Below are positions 17,492 to 26,291 of a DNA stretch of 64,000 nucleotides, piece by piece. Every line of letters starts with the position of its first letter. Within the stretch, counting starts at the first letter, position 1. The translations under genes and the position numbers were made by a program. Source of the DNA: Pseudomonadales bacterium (GTDB lineage: Bacteria; Pseudomonadota; Gammaproteobacteria; Pseudomonadales; Pseudohongiellaceae); the NCBI GenBank assembly GCA_024234395.1, contig JACKOH010000001.1, positions 577,001-641,000 on the forward strand, given 5' to 3'. The notes under the pieces were generated by a model. It was not told where the DNA came from and made no database searches. It worked only from the letters and a program-made list of their open reading frames with translations.

Positions 17492-18928
17492 ATGTACCGA
17501 ACCACGGCACTCAAAACCCTTCGCAAATTAATTCTCGCTGCAGCCCTGGCGGACCTGTCGTCAGGCGCGCTGGCTGCGGACAAGGAACTGCTTGATATCC
17601 TGCTGGCCAATGGGGCGATAACCCAGGAGCAATACGATGGGCTGCTGGAACAGGAATCTCTCCGCAGTGAAGATATTCTGGTGCCGGCCCGTTCTGTGGA
17701 GGAGCAACCGGAGTTTCGGCAGGCAGTTGCCGCCGAGGTTGCCAGGCAGATCGATGATCAGTTTCCTGTCCAGGCCAGCCATGGTGGCAGCGGATTCCAA
17801 CTGACAACCAGAGACGGCAATTGGGAAACAGAGCTGCAATGGCGCGCTCAGATGCGCTATACCACGCCTTTCGATTCCGATCCCCGGCAGATTTCCAGTT
17901 TCAATGGGGAAGATCAATCCAATTTCGAGGCCCGAAGGTTGCGAATGAAGATCGGCGGACACGGTTTTCAGCCCTGGTTGCAGTATTATTTTGAAGTGGA
18001 CCTGCAGCCGTCCCGCGAAGTGGACGATCGCAGTGAAGCCGCCAGTGCCAGGGTCATCGACTGGCGGATCGATCTGGCCAAGTGGGACTGGGGTGGCATC
18101 CGGATCGGACAATGGAAAGTGGACCTGAACCGGGAGCGTGTGGATTCTTCAGGCCGTCAACAGTTCGTCGAGCGCTCTATCGCCAATCGTGTTTTCACTA
18201 TCGACCGTCAGGTTGGTGTACAGCTCAGAGGGCACCTGTTCGAAGACACAGCTGCTGATATGCGCTATTACGCCGGTGTTTTCAACGGCGAAGGACGCGG
18301 CGTCAACAATGCCTACGACAATCTCATGTACATGGGGCGATTGCAGTGGAATTTCCTGGGTCGTGACCTGGCCTGGCGGCAAACTGACGTGGAATACACC
18401 GAGTTGCCCACTGGCAGCCTCGCTATCGCCGGCGTCACCAATACCAGCAGTTGTACGCGCTGGTCCTCGTCCGGTTGCGGTAATCTGGATGGATTCGAAA
18501 AGCCAGCAGATGCTGCGCCTGATCAATACGATATCAACCAGTTGGTGCAGGAATTTGCATTCAAATACCGGGGGTTTTCGGCCCAGGAGGAGTTGCACCG
18601 GAAACGTATCCGCAACCGTGTCACTGGCGAGCGCAGTGAACTGACCGGTGGCTATGTTCAGGCCGGCTACTTCTTCCACAATCTGATTCCGGCCATTCCC
18701 GCGCCTCTTGAACTGGCAGCCCGCTATGCCTACGTGGAGGAACCCAACGCAGTGGACCTGGGGTTCGATAACCAGCGAGAGGAATTCACTATTGGCGCCA
18801 ACTGGTTCTTTGCCGGACACAACAGCAAAGTGACGCTGGATTACTCGCACCTCACTGTCGATGACGGGTATATTGGCCTGGACGAAGGTGACAACCGGCT
18901 GCGTGTGCAGTGGGATGTGTCTTTCTAG
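17492..18928 (+). CDS. Phosphate-selective porin, OprO/OprP family
   Basis: Outer-membrane anion porin of 478 residues. It has a signal peptide (cleavage after GALA, about residue 29), then a short N-terminal helical/coiled-coil stretch containing LLANGAITQEQYDGLLEQ. That stretch is typical of OprP-like proteins and may trimerise in the periplasm. The remainder is a 16-strand-type barrel rich in aromatic-ended strands and ends in Phe (WDVSF), the BAM recognition signal. The Pho boxes upstream and the adjacent pst genes support phosphate or polyphosphate uptake. Convergent with phoR. Confidence 0.88.
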   Translation: MYRTTALKTLRKLILAAALADLSSGALAADKELLDILLANGAITQEQYDGLLEQESLRSEDILVPARSVEEQPEFRQAVAAEVARQIDDQFPVQASHGGSGFQLTTRDGNWETELQWRAQMRYTTPFDSDPRQISSFNGEDQSNFEARRLRMKIGGHGFQPWLQYYFEVDLQPSREVDDRSEAASARVIDWRIDLAKWDWGGIRIGQWKVDLNRERVDSSGRQQFVERSIANRVFTIDRQVGVQLRGHLFEDTAADMRYYAGVFNGEGRGVNNAYDNLMYMGRLQWNFLGRDLAWRQTDVEYTELPTGSLAIAGVTNTSSCTRWSSSGCGNLDGFEKPADAAPDQYDINQLVQEFAFKYRGFSAQEELHRKRIRNRVTGERSELTGGYVQAGYFFHNLIPAIPAPLELAARYAYVEEPNAVDLGFDNQREEFTIGANWFFAGHNSKVTLDYSHLTVDDGYIGLDEGDNRLRVQWDVSF

Positions 18929-18969
18929 AGCCTTGCCAGGCCAGGGACCTGGTCAGGCCACGGATACAG

Positions 18970-20277
18970 TCAGGCCGCATCGGAAAGCGAGCGGTTGCTG
19001 AAGCGGCAGCAGAAACGGCTGCCGCTGCCGGGCTCGCTCTCTATGTGCAGGGTGGCACCGTGCCGTGCCAGGATATGCTTGACGATGGCGAGACCCAGGC
19101 CGGTACCGCCGGTGGAACTGGAGCGGCTGACATCAACGCGATAGAAACGTTCGGTGAGTCGGGGTATGTGGTGAGCTGCGATACCGATGCCATTATCTTC
19201 GACACAGACTTCCACGCCGGTGGCAGTGCGCCGGCCCCGGAGCACGATCCTGCCTCCGGCCGGCGTGTATTTGGCAGCATTGATGGAAAGATTGGAAATT
19301 GCGCTATAGAGCTCACCCCGGTCGCCGGTCAACATGAGGTTGTCATCGCACTCAACCGAGATTGAATGGTCCTTGTCTTCAAAGATATTGAGGGTGTCCC
19401 CCTTGATCTCTTTGAGCAGGCCCGACACATTCACCGGTTTCTGATCCAGGGAGATGGCGCGAGTTTCCAGCCGGGAAAGAATCAGCAGATCGCGCAGAAT
19501 ATTTTCCATGCGCAACGATTGCTGATGCATCTGTTCCAGCGCCTTTTTCCAGCGTGGTTCAAGAATCTGGTTGTTTTCCAGCAGGGTTTCCAGGTAACCG
19601 CTGATGACCGTAATCGGTGTTCTCAGTTCGTGTGAAACGTTGCCTACGAAATCCTTACGCATCATTTCCAGTTTCTGCACCTGGGTGACATCACGCACGA
19701 TCATCAGCTTCTCATTTTCCCCGAACCGGGTAATGTTGAATTCCAGGATGATATTGTTGTTGACAGGAGCATTGACGATCAGGGGTTCGGTGTAATCCTG
19801 GCGGGAAAAGTAGCTGGTGAAGCGTGGGTCGCGGATCAGGTTGTAGGCGTTCTGACCGCGGTCGACAGGAAAGCGGATTCCAAGTAATGCCTCCGCCTTG
19901 GTATTCCACCATTCCAGAGCATTTTTGCGGTCGATCAGGATAATGCCGAAATCCAGTGCTGCCACCGATTTCTGGGCCCGTGCCAATATGTGCTGCACGT
20001 CTTCCCGTGCTTTGATGCCATCCCGATGCAGGCGATAGACAGCGTCGAAGAGTTGCCCCCAGAAGCCGTAGCTTTCCGGTGGTGGTGCCTGAGCACCTTC
20101 TTTGATCTCGCCCAGCCAGCGATCCAGTTTGCGTAACTGCAACACGCTGAAGACGACATAGACCAGCAGCGCCAGAAACAGGAACAGAGGGACGTTGCCG
20201 AACAGAAAGCCAAGCAGGCCCCCGGCCAGCAGCATAAAAAGGATCCGGTTGATTTCCAGGCGCCAGTCTTTTGCCAC
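18970..20277 (-). CDS. phoR: Phosphate regulon sensor histidine kinase
   Basis: Inner-membrane kinase, 435 residues, from a GTG start. Two closely spaced helices (about 10-46) anchor it with almost no periplasmic loop, as in PhoR. A PAS domain follows (about 95-200, containing DFGIILIDRKNALEWWN). The HisKA domain has His216 in VGNVSHELRTP, and the ATPase domain has the N box NAAKYTP and the G boxes DNGIGI and GTGLGLAIVKH. It phosphorylates PhoB under phosphate limitation, under PhoU/Pst control. It is separated from phoB by a 251-bp gap with no recognised gene. Confidence 0.95.
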   Translation of the reverse strand: MAKDWRLEINRILFMLLAGGLLGFLFGNVPLFLFLALLVYVVFSVLQLRKLDRWLGEIKEGAQAPPPESYGFWGQLFDAVYRLHRDGIKAREDVQHILARAQKSVAALDFGIILIDRKNALEWWNTKAEALLGIRFPVDRGQNAYNLIRDPRFTSYFSRQDYTEPLIVNAPVNNNIILEFNITRFGENEKLMIVRDVTQVQKLEMMRKDFVGNVSHELRTPITVISGYLETLLENNQILEPRWKKALEQMHQQSLRMENILRDLLILSRLETRAISLDQKPVNVSGLLKEIKGDTLNIFEDKDHSISVECDDNLMLTGDRGELYSAISNLSINAAKYTPAGGRIVLRGRRTATGVEVCVEDNGIGIAAHHIPRLTERFYRVDVSRSSSTGGTGLGLAIVKHILARHGATLHIESEPGSGSRFCCRFSNRSLSDAA

Positions 20278-20528
20278 AATGCAGGTCTTCTATCAGTTTG
20301 TGGTTAGCTTATTTTTTGCGGCACTATAGCTAACAGACTGTTGAAAATCTATTGCGTCTTCCGATACTGCGGAAAAAACTGACCGACAATACTTGCTAAG
20401 AGACAATGGACAGCACTTTTTTGTCTGTATCTGCCGCGTCCTTGTGGTGAGCATAGTGTTATTCAGCAGCCTGCTGATATGCGAACCGAAATCAACGCTC
20501 CGGCTGCGATACCTGTGCCGGCTTGGGG

Positions 20529-21236
20529 TCAGGACGGCTTGACCGAGAAACGATAGCCGGCTCCCCGCACGGTCTGGATCAGCCTGGCGTAATTTATGCT
20601 GCTTTCGATGGAGCTCAGCGCCTTGCGCAGGCGGCGGATATGAACATCGATGGTGCGCTCATCCAGGTAAACATTGCCGCCCCACACCTGGTCCTGGATG
20701 CTGTCGCGACTGAATACCTTTTCCTGATGAGTCATGAAGAATTTCAACAGCCGGAATTCTGTGGGGCCCATTTCCACCGGCAGGTCCTCGATAGTGATGC
20801 GATGGCTGGCGGGGTCCAATTGCAGGTCATAGACGCGTAGCACCTTGTCCTGCTGCTTGCCATGCGACCGGCGTAAAACCGCCTTGATGCGGGCAATCAG
20901 CTCACGTGGTGAAAAGGGTTTGGTGACGTAGTCGTCGACACCGGCGTTTAGGCCCTGCACCTTGTTATCTTCACTGGCCTTGGCGGTGAGCATGATAATA
21001 GGGATATTTTCGGTCAACTCTTCGCGCTTGAGGCGCCTCGCCAGTTCAATTCCACTACCACCGGGCAGCATCCAGTCCAGCAGGATCAGGTCCGGTTTGC
21101 TGTCGACTACGGCCACGTGGGCCTGATGGGCTGATTCTGCTGAAACACTGTCGAAACCGGCCAGATCGAGGGTAATGGCAATCATGTCCTTGATCGCCGG
21201 CTCATCTTCTACAATGAGGATTTTTGCATCCGCCAT
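20529..21236 (-). CDS. phoB: Phosphate regulon response regulator
   Basis: OmpR-family activator, 235 residues. The receiver domain has the acidic pair near residues 10-12 (VEDE), phospho-acceptor Asp54 (LLDWMLPGG) and the conserved Lys in MLTAK. The C-terminal winged helix includes FRLLKFFMTHQEKVFSRDS and the recognition region RTIDVHIRRLRKAL. It binds Pho boxes such as those before pstS, the porin gene and its own promoter, so positive autoregulation is likely. Confidence 0.96.
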   Translation of the reverse strand: MADAKILIVEDEPAIKDMIAITLDLAGFDSVSAESAHQAHVAVVDSKPDLILLDWMLPGGSGIELARRLKREELTENIPIIMLTAKASEDNKVQGLNAGVDDYVTKPFSPRELIARIKAVLRRSHGKQQDKVLRVYDLQLDPASHRITIEDLPVEMGPTEFRLLKFFMTHQEKVFSRDSIQDQVWGGNVYLDERTIDVHIRRLRKALSSIESSINYARLIQTVRGAGYRFSVKPS

Positions 21237-21277
21237 AGATATTTACCCGGGCAACATACCCTGTTGATTTCCCGGCT

Positions 21278-21312
21278 ATTTTACTCGTCTTAATATGACA
21301 AAACCATGACAA
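21278..21312 (-). promoter_or_regulatory. Pho box and -10 of phoB
   Basis: On the minus strand TTGTCATGGTTTTGTCAT (21312 to 21295) has two TGTCAT half sites 11 bp apart. TAAAAT at 21283-21278 follows after 11 bp. The phoB ATG is at 21236. The same box lies about 280 bp before the divergent ompA-like gene, so an effect on that gene is possible but not shown. Confidence 0.7.
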
Positions 21313-21591
21313 GACCAGGTGCTTCGGCCAGTCCTGGCAACCATTGGTCCGGAGCTGGCTGCAAAGAGTTTCAGTTCGGCCGATAAACGCGATACCCAGC
21401 ATGCGTGGGCAACTTCGGGCGGATTGCCCAGGGTACAGTTTGATGAACCGGTAAGCACATCAAAAGGACAGAATGTTTCCATAATTTGTCAGCGGTTCCT
21501 TAATGGCAAGACTCGTAATTTTTCGTATAATTGTGCCTCCGCTAAGGCGGGCATCAAGGGAAACCCATACACACTACTTCTGGTGGAGATA

Positions 21592-22650
21592 ATGCAGATA
21601 AATTTTCGCAAGCTTTGCACTTCCAGTGCATTGGCAGTATTGATTCTTCAGTCAGCCAACCTGATTGCGGCGGAGGGGGAGTTTTACCTGGCTCCCGGTT
21701 TTCAATGGATGAATTTCGATGATGAGTGGCATCTGGACGAAGGCACGGGGTATTTCTTCGGCCTGGGCTATGATTTCACCGATCAATGGAGCGCAGAATT
21801 CAATATCGCTGATTCGGATCCGGAGGATCCCAATGGCGACGATCACGATGTGGATTTGTGGAAACTGGATGTGCTTTACGGACTGAATACCCGCATCGGT
21901 CCGCTGCAGCCGTTCCTGGTCACCGGACTTGGTAATGCCAATATCGCCGGTGGTGACGAGTCGCTGTGGAACTACGGTGGCGGATTCCGCTGGGATTTCA
22001 GCGACCGGGTTTCCATCCGCACCGCATTGAGGAATTTCCATATTCAGGGCCGCGATCTCGAAGATAACGAAGTCGGTATCGAGACGGCATTGATTTTCCG
22101 CTTCGGCGGAGCACGCCGACCGGCTGCCACTCCGGCACCTGCGGTAGCCGAGAGCCGTGCGCCGGCTGCAGCACCGGAACCGGATGCTGACGGCGACGGT
22201 GTGCCTGACAGTCGTGACGCCTGCCCGGATACACCGCGCAATTATGCGGTTGATTCCCGTGGCTGCCCGATTCCCGTGGAGGAAGTCGCGCGGGTTGAAC
22301 TCGACGTGCTGTTCGAATTCGATCGCGCCGAAGTGCGGGCACCGTATTTCCCGGAGATTCAGGAAGTGGCAGATTTCATGAACCAGTATCCGGATGTGAT
22401 CGTCGAACTGGAAGGTCATACCGACAGTGTCGGTACCGAATCCTACAACCTGGATCTTTCCCAGCGTCGTGCTGACGCGGTTCGTCAGGTGTTGATCGAT
22501 CGGTACAATATCCAGGCCAGCCGTATATCCGCTACCGGTTATGGTGAGTCGCAACCCGTAGCCAGTAACGAAACGCCGGCAGGCAGGGAACAGAACCGTC
22601 GAGTGATCACGGTCATCATCAAGACCCTGCAAAACTACCGGCCTCGATAA
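21592..22650 (+). CDS. OmpA/OprF-family outer membrane protein
   Basis: A 352-residue protein linking outer membrane and peptidoglycan. The ATG at 21592 has GGTGGAG eight bases upstream and begins a signal peptide ending at LIAA; longer in-frame starts upstream are rejected. An eight-strand barrel (about 25-185) is followed by an Ala/Pro hinge and a calcium-binding TSP3-like repeat (DADGDGVPDSRDACPDTP). The C-terminal OmpA domain has VELDVLFEFDRAEV, GHTDSVGTESYN and LSQRRADAV, the diaminopimelate-binding region. A strong hairpin follows the stop. Confidence 0.93.
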   Translation: MQINFRKLCTSSALAVLILQSANLIAAEGEFYLAPGFQWMNFDDEWHLDEGTGYFFGLGYDFTDQWSAEFNIADSDPEDPNGDDHDVDLWKLDVLYGLNTRIGPLQPFLVTGLGNANIAGGDESLWNYGGGFRWDFSDRVSIRTALRNFHIQGRDLEDNEVGIETALIFRFGGARRPAATPAPAVAESRAPAAAPEPDADGDGVPDSRDACPDTPRNYAVDSRGCPIPVEEVARVELDVLFEFDRAEVRAPYFPEIQEVADFMNQYPDVIVELEGHTDSVGTESYNLDLSQRRADAVRQVLIDRYNIQASRISATGYGESQPVASNETPAGREQNRRVITVIIKTLQNYRPR

Positions 22651-22657
22651 AACAGGT

Positions 22658-22692
22658 GCCGGATGCCGGACCGCAAGGGTCCGGCATCCGGC
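22658..22692 (+). terminator. Hairpin after the ompA-like gene
   Basis: A 15-bp perfect stem, GCCGGATGCCGGACC (22658-22672) with its complement at 22678-22692 and a GCAAG loop. Only a short pyrimidine run (TTCCTCCC) follows, so it may act as a terminator or as an mRNA 3'-stabilising structure. An ATG at 22663 lies inside this stem. Confidence 0.6.
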
Positions 22693-22749
22693 TTCCTCCC
22701 TCCTGTCTCTGCCACTATCCGGCAACTGCCCGGACCAAGAGAATTTCAG

Positions 22750-23289
22750 GTGTACGTACCCGAGATCAGTGCTTCCGATCTATCCTGGCGAAGCTCTCGA
22801 CAGGTATTTCCGCGTCCGTCCCCCCGCTGGCGTCATTGGCTTCAGGATCCCGGTTCCCTGACTGAATCTCTCATCGCTCACAGTAATGGGTGTTTCCAGG
22901 TTCAGGTCGTGTCCGAGAACTGGTGGCAGGGATACTCGCCTTACCTGCATGAACTGTTGGGAGCGGGCATGGCCCGACAGCGCATGTGGTCCCGCAAGGT
23001 GGTTCTCGTGGGTCGCGACACGCCCTGGGTGCTGGCACATACCCTGGTGCCCCAGGCCAGTCTTCGGAGTCCGCTCGGGCAGGTGAAAATGCTTAACAGC
23101 CGCCCGCTTGGCGCATTCCTTTTTGCGCATCCCGGCCTGCATCGAAGCCGTATGGATATTGCCTCGACTGGAGAATCCTGGGGGCGCTGTTCTCTTTTCG
23201 AGTTGTTTGACAGACCCATCGTCGTTGCAGAATTTTTCCTGCCGGCACTGATTGAAGGTCACCCCGGATTACCCCCGGTTGCGACCTGA
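22750..23289 (+). CDS. ubiC: Chorismate--pyruvate lyase
   Basis: Converts chorismate to 4-hydroxybenzoate, the first committed step of ubiquinone synthesis. Recognised by the UbiC order: WRHWLQDPGSLT, a middle SRKVVLVG-PWVLAHTLVPQ strand pair, RPLGAFLF, and WGRCSLFELFDRPIVVAEFFLP. The GTG at 22750 gives 179 residues, near the family length. An ATG at 22663 would lie within the upstream hairpin and is unlikely. UbiC sits near phoB in Pseudomonas too, but ubiA is not beside it here. Confidence 0.85.
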   Translation: MYVPEISASDLSWRSSRQVFPRPSPRWRHWLQDPGSLTESLIAHSNGCFQVQVVSENWWQGYSPYLHELLGAGMARQRMWSRKVVLVGRDTPWVLAHTLVPQASLRSPLGQVKMLNSRPLGAFLFAHPGLHRSRMDIASTGESWGRCSLFELFDRPIVVAEFFLPALIEGHPGLPPVAT

Positions 23290-23421
23290 TTTACCCCACC
23301 ACTCCTGTACGCTTCTCTCTGGCGCATCGAACGCCGGCAACTATACTTGAAATCATTGGCGATGGATTGCCAGCGATGCTTTTTACCAGGGTAGTGATCT
23401 GCAACCAGGGATGGAGAACAG

Positions 23422-24348
23422 ATGATTGAGGAAAATACCGACAAAATTGCCGATGCGGCCAATGCCGCCTATGACGCACTGCCACTTGACCGATCGCGTC
23501 GGGAAGCGGAAGCCTGCTCGGATGTAACCCGGCTTTATCTGCGCGAAATCGGTGCTTCGCCACTGCTGAGTGCCAGTGAGGAAGCGCGCCTTGCACGCCT
23601 GGCAAGGGAAGGGGATGCAGTCAGTCGTGATCGCATGATCGAAAGCAACCTGCGGCTGGTGGTAAAAATCGCCAGGCGCTATCTCAATCGAGGCCTCTCG
23701 CTGCTTGATCTCATCGAGGAGGGAAACCTGGGACTTATCCGGGCAGTGGAAAAATTTGATCCCGGGCGGGGATTCCGGTTTTCCACCTATGCAACCTGGT
23801 GGATTCGTCAGAATATTGAACGGGGGCTGATGAATCAGGTCCGTACCGTTCGACTGCCGGTACATGTGGTCAAGGAACTGAATGTCTGTCTTCGAGCCCG
23901 GAGAGAGCTGTTACAGCAGTGCGCGCGGGAACCCAGTGCCGACGAAGTGGCAACGCGGGCTGCCAGACCGGTAGCCACGGTCAAGCGATTGCTGGCGCTG
24001 GATGAGAAGGTGACCGCATTGGACGACCCTCAGAATACCGAGGCCGAGTTGCATGAAGGACGCGGTCCGGTGGGGCAACCGGAATGGCAGCCGGATGGCC
24101 TGATCCAGGATCACCAGGTCGCCGAGCGCCTGCATCTGTGGCTGCAGGAATTGCCTCCCAGGCACCGGGAAGTGCTGATTCGCCGCTTTGGATTGAACGG
24201 ATACCGGGTTGAGACGCTGGAGAATGTGGGAGCTGAAATCGGCCTCACCAGGGAGCGGGTAAGACAGATTCAGATTGAAGCACTGAAGCAGTTAAAGCAG
24301 ATCCTGGGTCGGGAGGGATTGAACAAGGAAATTCTGGCTGAATCCTGA
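23422..24348 (+). CDS. rpoS: RNA polymerase sigma factor, RpoS type
   Basis: A sigma70-family factor of 308 residues for stationary phase and stress. Region 1.2 is DVTRLYLREIGASPLLSA, the RpoS-like form. Region 2 carries NLRLVVKIARRY, DLIEEGNLGLIRAVEKF and FSTYATWWIRQNIER. Region 3 has VKELN-type RpoS residues. Region 4.2 is the helix-turn-helix GLTRERVRQIQIEALKQL. The RpoH-specific RpoH box is absent. It is slightly shorter than the E. coli protein. The usual nlpD neighbour is not upstream, which is a small oddity. GGAG precedes the ATG. Confidence 0.9.
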   Translation: MIEENTDKIADAANAAYDALPLDRSRREAEACSDVTRLYLREIGASPLLSASEEARLARLAREGDAVSRDRMIESNLRLVVKIARRYLNRGLSLLDLIEEGNLGLIRAVEKFDPGRGFRFSTYATWWIRQNIERGLMNQVRTVRLPVHVVKELNVCLRARRELLQQCAREPSADEVATRAARPVATVKRLLALDEKVTALDDPQNTEAELHEGRGPVGQPEWQPDGLIQDHQVAERLHLWLQELPPRHREVLIRRFGLNGYRVETLENVGAEIGLTRERVRQIQIEALKQLKQILGREGLNKEILAES

Positions 24349-24520
24349 GCCTCGCCAAATGGACCATGCGTGCTTTAAGCCATTCAGCCCCCGTCTGCCA
24401 CCTACGGGATTCGGCCGGTCGCCTTGAACTCGTTCGGGCTCTGATCTATGCTTCCTCGCCTTCCCATTCAGAGCGCTGACAGGGCGCAAAAACAGCCCTT
24501 CAGGGAAAGGAGATTGAGCA

Positions 24521-25720
24521 GTGTCTTCCACCGGGTTCGGTTCGCTGGCCGGCAAACGGGTAATCGACCTGACTAGAGTTCTTGGTGGTCCCTACTGCAC
24601 CCAGATTCTGGCTGATCACGGCGCCGAGGTCATCAAGGTCGAACCACCTCGCGGTGATGAAACCCGTGATTGGGGGCCCCCTTTTCATGAGGGGGATGCT
24701 GCCTATTTCATTGGTGTGAACCGTAACAAGCGCTCCATCGGCCTGGATCTGACTACGGAGCGTGGCCGTGACGTGTTGCTGAAGATGCTGGAAGGTGCCG
24801 ATATTCTGGTGGAAAACTTCAAGCCGGGCACCATGGAAAAGTGGGGCCTGGGCTACCAGGAGGTATTGGCAGACAGGTTTCCCGGACTGATTCACTGTCG
24901 CATCAGCGGTTTTGGCAGTGATGGCCCGCTGGGCGGGTTCCCCGGCTATGACGCCATCATCCAGGCCATGGCTGGCTGGTTCAGTGTCAATGGCGAGCAG
25001 GGCAGTGCTCCGACCAGGCTGGGTCTGGCCATGGTCGATATGGGTACCGGGCTGTATTCGACAATAGCGATACTGATGGCCCTGGCTGAGCGGCAGCAAT
25101 CAGGGCTAGGCCAGTACCTGGACATGACCCTGTTCGATTGTGCCGTGTCGCTGATGCATCCCCATATCGTCAATTACAACCTGTCGGGCAGGATCCCCGG
25201 TCCGACCGGCAATGCCCATCCCAATATCAGTCCCTACGATACCTTCCGTACCGGAACCGTCGACATCTTTATCGGCGCCGGTAATAACGGCGCATTTGCC
25301 AAGCTTTGTGTGGAGTTGAACCGTCCCGACCTGATCGATGACGATCGTTTCGTGAACAATATTGACCGGGTTAACAACCGGGACGCATTGAAGCAGGAAT
25401 TGGAGTCGACGCTCAGGAACATGGATGGCAACGAGCTGTTTCCGCGCCTGCTGAACGCCGGCCTCGCTTCCGGCCCTATATACAATACTGAGCAGGTGGT
25501 GAACCATCCTCATACCAGGCATCGCCAGATGACCGTCGAGCAGGGCTGGTACCGGATGACCGGAACCCCGATAAAGATGTCGAGAACTCCGGGAAAGATC
25601 GATTCCCTGCCCCCTGGCTATGGGCAACACAGTCGGGAAATACTGCGCCAGTTTGATTTCAGCGACACTGAAATCGATAGTCTGATAGCAGCTGAAACGG
25701 TGCTGGAAAAAAGAAAATAA
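24521..25720 (+). CDS. CaiB/BaiF family CoA transferase
   Basis: Class III CoA transferase, 399 residues, that moves CoA between carboxylic acids through an aspartyl-CoA intermediate. The GTG start at 24521 follows AAGGAG eight bases upstream. The N-terminal RVIDLTRVLGGPYCTQILADHGAEVIKVE and the NRNKRSIGLDL strand are diagnostic. The catalytic Asp is most likely the one in AMVDMGTGLYS. The substrate cannot be told from sequence; alpha-methylacyl-CoA racemase and formyl-CoA transferase subfamilies share these motifs. It stands alone between rpoS and the GntR operon. Confidence 0.85.
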   Translation: MSSTGFGSLAGKRVIDLTRVLGGPYCTQILADHGAEVIKVEPPRGDETRDWGPPFHEGDAAYFIGVNRNKRSIGLDLTTERGRDVLLKMLEGADILVENFKPGTMEKWGLGYQEVLADRFPGLIHCRISGFGSDGPLGGFPGYDAIIQAMAGWFSVNGEQGSAPTRLGLAMVDMGTGLYSTIAILMALAERQQSGLGQYLDMTLFDCAVSLMHPHIVNYNLSGRIPGPTGNAHPNISPYDTFRTGTVDIFIGAGNNGAFAKLCVELNRPDLIDDDRFVNNIDRVNNRDALKQELESTLRNMDGNELFPRLLNAGLASGPIYNTEQVVNHPHTRHRQMTVEQGWYRMTGTPIKMSRTPGKIDSLPPGYGQHSREILRQFDFSDTEIDSLIAAETVLEKRK

Positions 25721-25860
25721 CTATAAAAACAATAATTAATCTCAATTAATTCAGGTTATTTGTTGTGGGTGCGACAGGGAACTTTCTGTTGCAGCTGGTC
25801 AGCACAATTTATTTTCACACTTTTTTGACTCTGAATACTTGAATCCTTGTGTTTTGGTGT

Positions 25861-25882
25861 TATAGTGAACTACAACACTATA
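25861..25882. promoter_or_regulatory. Inverted repeat, probable operator of the GntR-ABC operon
   Basis: TATAGTG (25861-25867) and CACTATA (25876-25882) form a perfect 7-bp inverted repeat with an 8-bp spacer immediately before the gntR start. YtrA-subfamily GntR proteins bind such sites to repress their own ABC operon. The link to this regulator is inference from position. Confidence 0.6.
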
Positions 25883-25895
25883 AGTGGTGCAGGCA

Positions 25896-26279
25896 GTGCA
25901 AATTTCCTGGAACGACAAAGAACCGATTTATCTGCAGTTGCGCGACCGGCTGGTCGAACTGATACTTGATGGCGCATTGCCGGAAGGCGAGCCGTTACCC
26001 TCGGTCAGACAGATTTCCAGTGAACAACGTATCAATCCAATCACCGTTTCGAAGGCCTTCCAGTTGATGGTCGATGAGGGTCTCGTGGAAAAGCGCAGGG
26101 GGCGCGGAATGTATGTGGTTACCGGAGCACAAGCTAAGCTTACCGATCTGGAGCGACAGCAGTTTCTGGACGTCGAATGGCCGGCAATTTTGCGCCGGGT
26201 TGCGAGACTTGGCCTGGCGGTTGATGAATTACCTGGCAGCCCGGCAGCTGATCCAGACCAGACTGCTGACCGGAACTGA
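25896..26279 (+). CDS. GntR-family transcriptional regulator, YtrA subfamily
   Basis: A 127-residue repressor with an N-terminal winged helix (DKEPIYLQLRDRLVELILDG, LPSVRQISSEQRINPITVSKAF, GLVEKRRGRGMYV) and a short dimerising tail. This is the layout of the YtrA group, whose effectors are usually small and often unknown. The GTG at 25896 begins the conserved QISWNDKEPIY; a GTG at 25884 would add four residues. It is 12 bp upstream of an ABC ATPase gene, the normal company of this subfamily. Autoregulation through the adjacent inverted repeat is likely. Confidence 0.88.
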   Translation: MQISWNDKEPIYLQLRDRLVELILDGALPEGEPLPSVRQISSEQRINPITVSKAFQLMVDEGLVEKRRGRGMYVVTGAQAKLTDLERQQFLDVEWPAILRRVARLGLAVDELPGSPAADPDQTADRN

Positions 26280-26291
26280 CGAGGCAGAGTG

